Origin: Marasmius tenuissimus
Lineage: Eukaryota; Basidiomycota; Agaricomycetes; Agaricales; Marasmiaceae
Assembly (NCBI GenBank): GCA_029532415.1
Contig: JAQOTA010000060.1
Location: forward strand, 2,232,001 to 2,296,000
Reading direction: 5' to 3'
Length of the DNA: 64,000 bases
Each line of letters begins with the position of its first letter. The first letter of the stretch is position 1. This document shows, one piece after another, positions 41,576 to 52,654 of the stretch. The notes below the pieces were generated by a model. That model ran no database searches. It worked only from the letters and a program-made list of their open reading frames with translations, and was not told the origin of the DNA. A program made the translations under genes and the position numbers.

Positions 41576-44500
41576 TCATAACTTCACGGCCTTCCAGAAG
41601 GAGGCATACCTGTATCATGGTGTTAGCACTTAACTGTGAGTTGTAGGAATTCTCTCACATGTTGACCCGGTCCAATGCAACTTCAGGACCTTGTCGCACG
41701 CCCAGCGCCTCCAGCTTGAACCCATAACGTTCAAAAACTATGTTGTACCACGGATATTTGGAGGCGGAGCGCCAAAACACAGAACCACCCGGGCCCATAA
41801 CTCTAGCGAACTCCTGGACCTCACAATCGACACCCTCAGAGTTCACCGCGAACCAGTCAAGGTGGTCCATGATAAGAGCCCGCGTGAGGGTCCCCGACGA
41901 GAGACCTCGCAACACGCTTTATCCCGGTGTCAACATCTACATTAAACGTTTCAGTTGAAAGTGCTGGTACTCACTTCAATATAGAGTCAGTATGGAGCCT
42001 AAAAGTGTCTAACACCTCTGCATTATTGGCTTTCAGGGCGGCGAAACCAGAACGCGTGAGGTAGGATGGACACGATTCAGGGGTGTAATGACCCAGCAAT
42101 GCCTGTTGAAGAAAAGATTTAAGTAAGAGCAAACGTCGATCATGGAAAAGAGATAGAGCACTCACTAGAAGGTAGAAATAGTTACTTGTTCTGAAAAGGT
42201 ATTTTGATGCCAGAGGCTCGAATGTGTCGCGTAAATAATTGTAGACTCCGCCTAAATGCATTGTTAACCCTGAAGTGACGGAAGAGGACACAGAGGCAAG
42301 ACGTACCCTCGTCTAGTACCATCTGCCTCTGATTCATCGGAACGCCGAGAGCATTCCAACAAAACACAGGGGAATGCGACAAAGCGACAACGGCAGGGTT
42401 CATTAGCACAGGTCTTATCCTCGTGTTCCAAATCTTCTTCTGCTCTTCTAGGGTCTTGCTCTCACAAAGACGTTTCACGTCGCTTTGACGGCCCGTCAAG
42501 GTGAATATCCAGCTGGCAAGGCGTAATGCCCAGCCGCTGTAACCATGCAGATAGAACGACGATGAAAATGCGCTTGCATTGATCCTCCAGAACTGGTATG
42601 CGCTTGAAGACAGATGCGGCGCCAACTTGGCATCCAACAAGCCCCGGAAGTCCGAGTGTCGACCTCTTCCAAAGAGGGCAAAGAAATCGTCATAGTCCAA
42701 GGCTTTGATCGCGGCGAGTTTCAATTCCATGAGATGACCTTGACTGTTGTGAATGGTTCTCGTTACTGTCGACACATCCGGAATAGGTAAAATGGCCATA
42801 CCAGGGGTTCATGTCGACGCAGTGTATCTATCAGACGGAATCAGTCAGGCAGTTCTTCGAGGAGTACGGCTCGATATATCTTACACGCGATGGAGCAGCC
42901 GATAGCGCGTAATGAAGCGCGTTGTCCCCAGCAGAGGTGATGACCAGCATTGAGTCCTCCTTCGTGAGGTTGAGGTGCATCATGTCCACGACAGGGTCCT
43001 CCTACCGTACGAAAATAGAGCCGTGAGGGAACGTCCCAGCAACGTAGCAGTGATTCTCACCCAGGTAAATGAATAGACGAAAGTCCTAAATTCCTTGTGG
43101 ACGGGGTGTTCGTAGTATGGTAACCGCCAGGGCTAATCGTTCAAAACTTAGAGCCACGAACCAGTTTCCTGGAAATATTGAACTCACCGAATTGATGTGA
43201 TAGTGGAAAGAGCTGAGAGGAGGAGTGACATTGATGATGATCGCCCCGGACTTCCCTCCGCCTTGGTTGTCCATGATCGCATTACCCAAGTCCAACGAGG
43301 GAATCACCTCCGTTTCCCGTACGCTGTCAAATTTGACCACTGGAGAGAAATTACCGACCATGTTGCCTCCGTCAACCTCAAAGGCGTAACTCTGTCGGGA
43401 TACATCTGCCGCCCGAGGACGACCGAGCCAGATGTAGTAAGGGCTTGAAGGCAGAGACTGAGATGGATCGAATGTTTTGAAGGACATGAACTCACATTCG
43501 GACAATAAAAGGCAATACGAAGCGATTTCGGCCGTTGTAGCTCTTCACCTGATGCAGAACGTTAGTGATATTCGTAATGGTCGTGCAGCCTACGCACTGT
43601 TCCAAATCTGTACTCCAAATACGAACGTCGAGCAGGCCCCAGATGCACCTGTAAGTCGGTTCGGACACATGGTTCGAACATCGAAGGTAGCACCTTCACT
43701 TACATTGTCAAACTAGATGAAATGTGTATCATTGAGCACCCCTGTCGTGCGCGATGTTCGAGAGACCGACTCACGTCGAACCAAATTTGCCAAAACCACC
43801 GAGATATCCACCCGCATTCCTTTTTCTCTCCACCAATCGCCTTCTCGTGTAAGGCTGACTGCTTCCCAGCGGTGTAGAAATCCACGACACCGAGAAGACC
43901 GTCCTGTGGAGAGAGCACGTAATCGATACGATCCAGTAGGGTATAGAAATTGGGTATCTTTATGACGGAAATGATTGGATGAGCCTTGGGAGATAGAACG
44001 GACCACTCACCATGGACAATGAATAGCTCATCGTCACAAATCCGACGCTCCCTTTTGCATCCACACCCTCGGACCACTCTGACAAGCTGAAATCGGACGC
44101 ATCTTGACAAAGAATTGTGATGTTAGTCCAACCCTTTTTCGTGAAACGCTTCCGAGCAACTTGGAGTAGTGGCTCGCAGAGGTCGATGAGGTAGATATGA
44201 TCAAAATTAGACACCTCATAGAACTGGTCCATCAATTCAATGTTGTGCCCTGTACCAGGCAGTGAGCCCAAGAGCTGCAAGGTAAATGCCTCAAGACTCA
44301 CCGGTCCCTCCACCGATGTCGACCCAAACGAGACGCTTTGAGGGATTCGACGCGCGAATGCTGCGCAGGTGGGCGGCTGACAGGTTGAGCATGGTCTTGC
44401 GTCCACGTAGAAGACCTTTCCTGGTTGTGTCGTATACATCAGCCTGCCCTTCGTAGAACTGGAGAGCATGATGAGCCCATCCACGACGTTGGAACTGATC

Positions 44501-44698
44501 AAAATTACTCACCTTGTCTAGACGGGATTTCTGATGACCGTGGGCGCCTAAGGGCTTGATGAAGCAGTACCAGATAAACTTGAGCTGGGGTGTCAACGTT
44601 GAAAGAACAACGTAGATGAGACATGTAGCCACAACTAGGGCTGCAGTCAGACGTATAGGAGAGTCGATACTTTCGAAAGTTTGGCGAAGGAGAGCCAT
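41576..44698 (-). CDS. BTA1: Betaine-lipid (DGTS) synthase, BTA1 type
   Basis: Sixteen exons close exactly to 764 residues: 44698-44513, 44458-44302, 44249-44011, 43957-43775, 43712-43704, 43648-43598, 43548-43496, 43443-43188, 43133-43061, 43001-42885, 42827-42802, 42745-42307, 42251-42166, 42102-41975, 41916-41659, 41609-41576. The enzyme makes the phosphate-free lipid DGTS from diacylglycerol and S-adenosylmethionine. The N-terminal half has a membrane helix and a BtaB-like methyltransferase (VWVDIGGGTGHN, YLIDLCEPLL, SYSLSMIPNF). The C-terminal half is BtaA-like aminocarboxypropyl transferase (LVITSAGDNALHYAL, IHCVDMNPCQGHLMELK, MDHLDWF, LDRVNMYASFWKA). Exon 5 is 9 nt (codes FDN) and exon 11 is 26 nt. 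In other organisms BTA1 rises under phosphate starvation. Confidence 0.93.
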
Positions 44699-45087
44699 GT
44701 TGGTGTCCTGAGTGAAAATTTGCCCATCAAGCAAGAGAAATTATTTATATGAAAAGAAAAGATAGAGCACTTCCCCGCACGTTGGTACAGCACCCCGTAC
44801 ATCACGGTTTTCGAGTAAACGATTCTGCATCTTGAGAGAAGTTTATCCGCCCCTAAACCACAAATGAAGCTTGGTGGAGAACAATCTCGACGAACGTGCG
44901 GAGGTGAACGACCTTCGGTCCGGTTGGTTGCACTTATCCCTCCCTCCGAACGCCGTCTAGAAAGGCCCGGGGGTCGTGAACGTTCAAGGAACATGCGTGG
45001 TCGTTACGGCTATCGATCGCAAGTTATTATACAACCAAGTACCAAGTACGTACTGAGAAAAAGTATACAAGCAGTCATCCTTCATGT
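44699..45087. other. Intergenic region upstream of BTA1
   Basis: This is the 5' side of BTA1 and the 3' side of RAD23. No recognisable pho-type element was identified with confidence. Confidence 0.35.
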
Positions 45088-46608
45088 TCAATTATCGTCA
45101 TCATCTTCGTATCCGTGTTCAAACAAGTAGTTTGCAGCCATGGTCTCGTCCTTGTCGCAGGCTAGGTAAGCCTCAACCACTTTGTGTCGAGGGAATCCGA
45201 ACGCCTCCAACTGATAAGATATCATCAGTCAATCAGTGATGAACGTTCTACTTACAATCAGGAGTATAAACGTACGCGTTCAATGGCTGCCCTTTCCTCT
45301 TCAGTGACATTGATCACCTGGGCACCTGGCGGTGCCATGCTTTGGGGGTCAAGGTCCAAAAGTCTAATGAACGCATCTGGGTTTTGAGCGAAAGCTTGTA
45401 TTAATTGAGGGTATTGAGCTGCAAGCTGCTGGATAACGGCTTGAGCGGATTCGGGATTAGATTGGAGGTGCTCGCGCAGCTGCTGGATCTGCGGGTTGTT
45501 CCGTAGGGCTTCGATATCTAAATGCTGTCCTGGGGCGGACGTGAAGCCTCCTGCGCTTCCACCACCGCCTTGCTGCTGGTTCTGAGCCAACTGCGAAGTA
45601 TCCATCCTCAGTACAACGACCATGATCTCATCTGATACAGTGACTCACTTGGAAGAGGTTCTGGGGTTGGTTTGCGGCAGGGACGGCGGCACCGGCGGGT
45701 GCTGGGTTTGCTGCTGCTGCTGCTGGAGCTGCGCCACTTGCAGCTTGGGCACCACCTGCAGCTTGGGCACCACTTGCAGCTTGAGCACCACCCGCGTTCC
45801 CGGAGGCTTCAGACTCTAGGTGACTGGGAATACCCTGCATCCAAAGGAGCTGTTAGTCAAACCCTTCCACTAATAACGGTCATAAAGCGGTGCGCACAGT
45901 CATCAAGTATTCCACGGCACGATCTGGGTTATTGAAGCTGGCTCGCATCGCTCGAAGGACCTGTTCTTTCGGAAATCCCATCTCTACCATGTTGTTGACC
46001 GTCTCTTGTAGGGCAGATCCGGATAAGAATGACGAAGTGTCGCCGAAAGCACGCTGCTGTGCGGGCTCAGAAGCGGGTGCTGCTGCTGCTGCTGGCGCAT
46101 CAGAAGATGCCGCTGCCGCAGGCGTTGACTCTGTCGCTGGTGGCGCAGCCGGGGCTGCTGGAGCTTGCGCGGGGGGAGCTGGGGCACTTGACGTCGTTGC
46201 AGCTGGCGTAGGTTTGGGCTATCACACGATTTCTCAGCGACCTTCATCGCACGAGGTAAACTTGACCACACACCTTTGAAACCATCAGCACCAGGAAATC
46301 CTTTTCCTTGATCCCACACGACTCAACAGTCTTGTCATCTGCTAATATTTTACCTGTATAGAGTGAAGCTCATTTGAGAATTCCGGAGCGATATGAGTGG
46401 TCGATGCGCTCACCAGAGTAGATGATCTTCTGTGAAGCGACAGGGTGGCTTTGCGAGCTCTCGATCTTGCCCTTCAGAACACCGACGGTGTCTGTAGGTT
46501 CAGCGTCGATCTTAACGGAATGTAAATATTCAAAGCCATCGACCACGATAGTAGCAAGAAACTGACCTGGAAGACCTTCTGCTGGGTCGTTTTTACTGTG
46601 ATCTTCAT
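45088..46608 (-). CDS. RAD23: UV-excision repair / proteasome shuttle protein RAD23
   Basis: Seven exons (46608-46567, 46510-46414, 46353-46274, 46218-45898, 45834-45649, 45590-45276, 45210-45088) give 387 residues. Rad23 carries ubiquitinated proteins to the proteasome and stabilises the Rad4/XPC damage sensor. Order: ubiquitin-like domain ([14 protein letters not shown]...KIIYSGKIL), Ala/Pro linker, UBA1 ([18 protein letters not shown]...AVEYLMTGIP), Gly/Ala-rich linker, STI1/XPC-binding domain ([18 protein letters not shown]), UBA2 at the end ([20 protein letters not shown]). Linkers hold repeated Ala/Gly/Gln units. Confidence 0.95.
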
Positions 46609-46798
46609 GGTGGAGGTGAATAGGATAGACGCGTAAGTGTGACTGTGACGTAAATCGCCAGTGACAAGTGCTCCGAGGCGCGAGTAACGTTAATTCAGAG
46701 CCGCCAGCTGCTCGACACCAGTATTGTTGAGGTCATTGCCGGTGAGTGGTTCACACTTTTTTTCTTGCTCTTCACTCAGTTTCTCCTGCCCCAGAATT
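46609..46798. promoter_or_regulatory. Shared divergent promoter of RAD23 and the LRR gene
   Basis: There are 190 bp between start codons. A likely 5'-UTR intron of the LRR gene (GTGAGT near 46741 to CCCCAG near 46793) occupies part of it. Confidence 0.45.
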
Positions 46799-49075
46799 AT
46801 GCAAAACGAGAACGGGGATGATTATATTCGTCGAATATCTACCTTTATCCGAACTAACGAACGTGGTCTTGCGGAAGCTGTCGTAGCACGCCCTCGTCGT
46901 GCACCAAGGCGGCAAGCGACCCAAACTTCAGTTTTCAATCCGGTGGGATGGTTCTCCTCAGAAGGAACAGCGCCTGCAGGACCAAAGCCTATAGTTCTAT
47001 CCATCGACATACACCACCTGTTCTATCTCCTGATTCGCCTTGAGGGTATCGGCATCGACGTTGGTACTCTCGACGTCCGTATCGACAGCCCGTCTCGCCC
47101 AATGAGCTACATAAATGTCTTCACGGATCCTGACAAGTCCGACACACTCTCACTTTCCTCGATTCGAACCTCCCTTTCCGTGGTTTCCAGTTTATCGCTC
47201 GGTGCAGGATGGTGGTCTCGTTCAGCACCGGTCAATATAGATACAGAGCTCAAGTATCTATTCAGCAGCTTTACCAAGCTACCCGCCCTTACTGTTACTG
47301 CCCCTGGTCCGAAGGTCATTGCGGAGCTCGCCAATGAACCGCCAAACGAGAATGCTATCCCCATGGATTGCTTCAGGAACCTGCAGTCATTGGAGTGTAT
47401 AGATATCGACCCTCGGACATTGTTGGGGTGGGATAAGCTTGCGGAAAGCCTGTGGAGTTTGAAGATAAAGAAGAGCGGGTTGGAGGATATTTCCGACATC
47501 TTTATTGGCGCAGTTCTGGACGACCAAGCCAGGCGAGAAGGGAGTGCTAGTCGCAAGCGTGCGAGGAATATTGTTCGAGGACCAACCAGACAATCATCCT
47601 TCCACGCTTCCCAACTTCCTGAATCTGTACCAGAAGACGAGACCGGCGAGCTGGCTTCAGAAGAGCTGGAAAATGATGCTCCCAGAATCTCCTCTCCCTC
47701 TCCCCCACCGTCTCAACTTTCGCCTCGAAAATGGGAATGGCTGAAACATCTATCTCTCTCCGACAACGCACTCACCTTCTTCCCCTCCGAGCTCACTACT
47801 CACCTCACGTCCCTTACTCATCTCGACCTTTCCTCCAATCTACTGGTCTCTGTCCCTCAAGGGCTTGGAGCTCTACACAATCTCATCTCTCTCAACATCT
47901 CCGATAATATGATAGATTCCGTCCTGGGAATATACCAGAACCTCGGTCAAGTGTTGTCCATCAATCTTGCCCATAATCGGCTCGAATCAATATGTGGGCT
48001 CGAGCGGCTGCGTGCCCTTGAGCGGGTGGATCTACGCAACAACCTGATAGAGGAGGCTGCCGAAGTTGGACGCCTGGCAACTCTTCCTAACATCAAAGAT
48101 ATACGAATAGAAGGCAACCCCTTGGTGGAGATCGAGGAGGCATATCGCGTTGCTTGTTTCGATTATTTTTGGAAGGAAGGGAAGAGCATCCATCTGGACG
48201 GTACCCCGCCGAGCTTCTACGAGAGGCGCAGCCTCACTATTCCCCCATCACAACAAATGACCTCGTCTCGTCCAGTATCTATTGCACACTCCCCACCGAC
48301 TATTGCCGTTGGTCATCCACATGCTCATGCTCATTCTGTTCCTGGGTCTCCGCCCGTCGAACCTGCCGACAAGCGACCCTCTCCCAGTGGGTCCTCCAAT
48401 CCTTCGCCCCACCTCGGACCCGTTGGGGTGGTAGGCGTCAGTGCCAAAGGGCGCCGAAAGAAAGTCAAACGAATTGTTGACTTGGACGGGGACCAAAGCG
48501 ATGGGGAAGCTGCAGGACACAGGAGGACGGCGTCAAATGGGTCTGGCAAAGCCAAGTTGCAAGTCTCCCCCAGGGCAAAGGACACCAGTCCTCTTCGTCC
48601 CGCTAAGGAGTGGGAGCAGTTTAGTGCACTTCACAACGCAAAGGGGAAGGCATCGGAACTTGCTCAAGCCAACGATTTACCTAGCCCGCGCGTCACCGAC
48701 ACACCTATCACTCAGGAACCAGAGCAAGAGCCCGAGACAATATTTACTCCTCCTCGCCGTGGACACCATAGTCGCTTCCAGTCCGAATACACTCCATCTC
48801 CTACTGATGAGGCTTCCTTCGACCTCTCAAGTCAGGGAATACAGGGCTTTGGAAGACCGCGAAACTCGCGAACATTGTCTTCCAAAGCAGCGGCACGCAG
48901 GTCAAGAGTGACAGCATCGGTTTACGAACCATCGGCCCCCATTGCGGAAAATGATAGTAGCCTTGACGAAGCGGAGATGTTCCGGAGACGAATCGAAGCA
49001 CTCAAGCAGGATATGGGAGACGGCTGGTTGAAAGTGTTCAGTCAGAGTCAAATGAAGACACCAACGCCATCGTAG
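46799..49075 (+). CDS. Leucine-rich-repeat protein, function unassigned
   Basis: A single coding exon of 758 residues from the ATG at 46799, placed just after a likely 5'-UTR intron. The N-terminal 300 residues include YLFSSFTKLPALTV and LAESLWSLKIKKSGL, resembling the N-terminal region of STK11IP/nischarin-like LRR proteins. About five LRRs follow at residues 315-460 (LKHLSLSDNALTFFP, LTHLDLSSNLLVSVP, LISLNISDNMIDSV, LERVDLRNNLIEE). The C-terminal 290 residues are Ser/Pro-rich with basic KGRRKKVKRIVD. Fungal relatives exist, but no role is known to me. Confidence 0.85.
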   Translation: MQNENGDDYIRRISTFIRTNERGLAEAVVARPRRAPRRQATQTSVFNPVGWFSSEGTAPAGPKPIVLSIDIHHLFYLLIRLEGIGIDVGTLDVRIDSPSRPMSYINVFTDPDKSDTLSLSSIRTSLSVVSSLSLGAGWWSRSAPVNIDTELKYLFSSFTKLPALTVTAPGPKVIAELANEPPNENAIPMDCFRNLQSLECIDIDPRTLLGWDKLAESLWSLKIKKSGLEDISDIFIGAVLDDQARREGSASRKRARNIVRGPTRQSSFHASQLPESVPEDETGELASEELENDAPRISSPSPPPSQLSPRKWEWLKHLSLSDNALTFFPSELTTHLTSLTHLDLSSNLLVSVPQGLGALHNLISLNISDNMIDSVLGIYQNLGQVLSINLAHNRLESICGLERLRALERVDLRNNLIEEAAEVGRLATLPNIKDIRIEGNPLVEIEEAYRVACFDYFWKEGKSIHLDGTPPSFYERRSLTIPPSQQMTSSRPVSIAHSPPTIAVGHPHAHAHSVPGSPPVEPADKRPSPSGSSNPSPHLGPVGVVGVSAKGRRKKVKRIVDLDGDQSDGEAAGHRRTASNGSGKAKLQVSPRAKDTSPLRPAKEWEQFSALHNAKGKASELAQANDLPSPRVTDTPITQEPEQEPETIFTPPRRGHHSRFQSEYTPSPTDEASFDLSSQGIQGFGRPRNSRTLSSKAAARRSRVTASVYEPSAPIAENDSSLDEAEMFRRRIEALKQDMGDGWLKVFSQSQMKTPTPS

Positions 49076-49458
49076 CCTCTTTGGCCGGTTTGATTTCTCG
49101 CATGCACGATTTCATGGACACTGTTGCTCACGGAATATTCTACCATCCATAATTATATACCCACTCCTCTATCATTGAATCTCGGCGCCCAGGATGGACC
49201 TTCACATTCACGGTTGTTCGGTTACTGTAATTACTTACCTTATGATTGAGCACTGTTTGGACACTGACAATGCCGCCGCTGCGAAAATTAAAATCACGGC
49301 TGTTGAGGCCGTGACGAGCGTGTGACCGAACCATTCCTTCAACGTTTTCCGTTTCCTTTCACCAGCTCCTACCTAGCTGCGACAGCCAGCCCACCCACAA
49401 GTCACTCCTTACCTTCTTCTGTTGCTGAAACTCTACAAAAGCAAATTCATAGCTGGAA

Positions 49459-50392
49459 ATGGGTGCGAATCTTTCAAAGGCGTTGGGTGCGTTGTCATTT
49501 TTGTCGTATATGTCCTTTCCGAAGCTAAATGGCAATTCGACCACCTGCAACACACCACTACTCTGTTTCATCTGCTTTGCTGGCTACAGGGAAGATCTTT
49601 GGGAACAAGGAAATGAGATTGTTGATGTTGGGATTGGATGCTGCCGGAAAGACCAGTCAGTTTTTCCAACCGAAATCGTATGATGTCCCAGACAAGAGCT
49701 AACAACTGCTGTGCTTCCACAGCGATTCTCTATAAACTCAAGCTGAACCAATCCGTAACGACCATTCCGACAGGTTCGTCTTTGTGACTTGCTAGTGCCT
49801 CTCATCCCTCCCTCGCCCTCTTTCATACCCTCCCCGCTCGATATCACAAACTAACGCCTCATTGCTTGCAGTTGGCTTCAACGTGGAAACTGTAACGTAC
49901 AAGAATGTCAAATTCAACGTCTGGGATGTCGGAGGACAAGACAAGATTCGACCGCTATGGAGACATTACTACACGGGAACACAGGGCCTTGTGTTCGTTG
50001 TGGACAGTCAAGACAGGGAGCGTATTGACGAGGCGAAGCAAGAGCTTCACCGTATATTGGGTGACCGGGAAATGAAGGATTGTTTGTTACTGGTGTTCGC
50101 CAACAAGCAAGATTTACCAGGAGGTAAGACGTCCACTCTCTGCAGAGTTAGGGGCTGTCTTACTGAACGTCCTTGACCATGATAGCGATGTCACCAGCGG
50201 AAGTCACGGAGAAGCTGGGGTTGCACAGGATGCGGGACCGGTCGTGGTATGTTCACCCAAGGTGAGCGTCAATGTTATGCAATTCAGCACGCCTTGTTCT
50301 CATGGAATGTGTTTAGTTGTGCTACAACTGGTGAGGGTCTCTTTGAGGGCCTGCAATGGCTCTCTCAGAACGTCAAGAAACGGCAGCAATAG
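49459..50392 (+). CDS. ADP-ribosylation factor (ARF GTPase)
   Basis: Six exons (49459-49486, 49590-49655, 49723-49773, 49872-50123, 50186-50261, 50317-50392) give 182 residues, the standard ARF length. It is a small GTPase of vesicle coat recruitment. Seen: Gly2 for myristoylation, P-loop GLDAAGKT, switch [34 protein letters not shown], and C-terminal SCATTGEGL. The start [14 protein letters not shown] and the [14 protein letters not shown] block are closer to the ARF6 class than to ARF1, which suggests a plasma-membrane/endosome role; that is inferred. Confidence 0.95.
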
Positions 50393-50997
50393 ACAGGCCA
50401 CCCAGCCTTTCTTGTTTTCCTTTGCTGCGGGCTCCCTTGGAGGATCGGAAGTACCAAGGCAGTCCTACTTAATTTATCAGAACGTTCTCTCTGATACCCG
50501 TCCGTACAATCACCCCGTCCGCCTCTACCACTCAGACCCACCGCTCTGCTTATGGCCACACATGGAACACGCAACGCCCACGTCGTCAAATGGACATTCA
50601 CATCCATACGTCATGCCTCTCGTTTCTTTTGTCTTTATATCTGAATTTTGTCGTTGCTTCGTACATACCCGCCCCCGTATTTGGTTTTTTCTCTCTCTCC
50701 GACACATTCCTCCCTTTTTATAGGTGGCTGGTAGTAATTCGCGCTAATGGATGGTCATCTCACATATGCACTTATGCTCTCTCTCTATCCTAATTTGCTT
50801 GCGCTTCCGCATGAGGCTGAATTCTGATGAATCCCTCGTGTCAAAGCACACTTTAATGCGAGTCTCGACTCGAGGACTTGCGCACGAAGTCCACATAAGA
50901 ATTAGCTAAGGATGTCGTGCTTGTAATGTGTAATCTCATCATACCAACTTATAAAATTAGGTATGATGCCCGAACGCCGTTTTCTCCTCTAGCAGCT
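50393..50997. other. Intergenic region between ARF and cysteine synthase genes
   Basis: It holds the ARF 3' UTR and the cysteine synthase promoter. No other feature is recognised. Confidence 0.4.
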
Positions 50998-52450
50998 ATG
51001 TCAATGTCAATCCTCTCTGCAGCTCGAGGATCTCTATTCCGACGGACGTTTACTACAGGATCTGTCGAGGGATTCAATGGGGCCGTCGGGAACACTCCAC
51101 TGGTCAGAAGGAATTGACCTGTCACGCGCTGTATTCTTGACTGATCCCAGTACCACACAGATCTACCTCAAAGGGCTCTCTGAAAAGACAGGCTCACACA
51201 TTTATGGCAAGGCAGAATTCCAGAATCCAGGTGGAAGTGTCAAGGATCGTGCGGCACTAGGTGTCATCACCGACGCAGAACAGCGGGGCTTGTGAGTCCG
51301 TTCGTAGGTCGTGTGGGTTCTTATGAATCCCCTAACTGTGCGCGCAGGTTGAAGCCAGGAGGCACAGTAGTTGAAGGAACAGCAGGAAACACTGGAATTG
51401 GACTCGCTCACGTCTGCAGAGCAAGAGGGTACCGTTGTGTGATATTCATGCCCAACACCCAGGTTCGTCTGAATGCTTGCTACATATCGTTCTCGTTCTT
51501 TGCTCATCCATTTCGATTCGTATCAGAGCCAAGAAAAGATCGACCTTCTGCGTATGCTTGGTGCTGAGGTTCATCCTGTGCCCGCCGTTGCCTACGACAA
51601 CCCTGCAAACTACAACCATCAGGCAAGGGACTTCGCGAAAGACACCCCAAACGCGGTCTGGACCGACCAGTTTGACAATACTGCCAATGCCGCCGCTCAC
51701 TACAAATCGACTGGACCAGAAATATGGGAACAGACAAAGGGAGAGCTGGATGGGTTTATTTGCTCAACCGGGACAGGAGGAACGCTCGCCGGCGTTGGAA
51801 AGTTCCTCAAGGAAAAGAGCAATGGAAAAACCCAAGTGTGGCTGGCCGATCCCCCGGGTAGCGTATTGACGAGTGAGTAGCCTTCCTCTCCTTTGTTTCT
51901 GATGCGTTCTCGTTTCATTTACATGCTGTCGTTCAACAGGTTATTTCAATAGTGGAGGGAAATTAACTGAGAGGTCAGGGAGCTCAATAACAGAAGGTGG
52001 CGCTCGAAGTTCATTTCGGCGGGACTGATTATGCTAACAGCGCTCTCTCTCTCAGGGATCGGGCAAGGCCGCATCACGAACAACTTGGGGACTTTTGTGA
52101 ACGATCTGGATGGTGCTTTCACGGTCCCCGACAGTAAATCAATAGCCACGCTGTACGACCTACTTGCGACAGAGGGACTTTACCTCGGTGCCAGTTCAGC
52201 ACTGAACGTTGTTGCTGCAGCAGAACTGGCTGTCAAACTCGGCAAAGGTGACGCATTTTCTTGTGCTTCAGATCAACAGAACCTTGTGTACTGATGTCGA
52301 GCGACGCTACCAGGGTCGAGAGTAGTTACCATCTTGTGTGATGGTGCGTACAGGTACCAGAGTCGACTGTTCTCCAAGAAATGGTTGGAATCGAAAGAGC
52401 TATGGGACTCAATACCCCAGCACCTACAAAAATACGCTGTACTAGACTAG
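50998..52450 (+). CDS. Cysteine synthase (PLP-dependent), probably mitochondrial
   Basis: Seven exons (50998-51102, 51161-51291, 51348-51462, 51527-51872, 51940-51996, 52056-52247, 52314-52450) close to 360 residues. It is expected to join O-acetylserine and sulfide into cysteine using pyridoxal phosphate. Seen: a basic, Ser-rich N-terminus (about 25 residues) like a mitochondrial presequence; GNTPLIYLKGL; the PLP lysine in [13 protein letters not shown]; the [12 protein letters not shown] loop; the phosphate loop [11 protein letters not shown]; and [12 protein letters not shown] related fungal group with this presequence exists beside the cytosolic enzyme. Substrate preference cannot be read from sequence. 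Confidence 0.93.
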
Positions 52451-52654
52451 TATGATACCATAGAACAATTGACAATAATCACTACTCAATTTGGACAAAG
52501 CACCTACAGACGAGTCCGAGTCGTGGGGGCCGGCTGAGGCACGGGTCTTCCAGTGGCACCCTCGGTTAAGTTTGTTTGGCCGTGCTTGGGGGGTGCTACC
52601 GTCCGAGTAAATTCCCAGAATTTGGACCACAACTTGCTCTCGTTTGCTGGCGCC

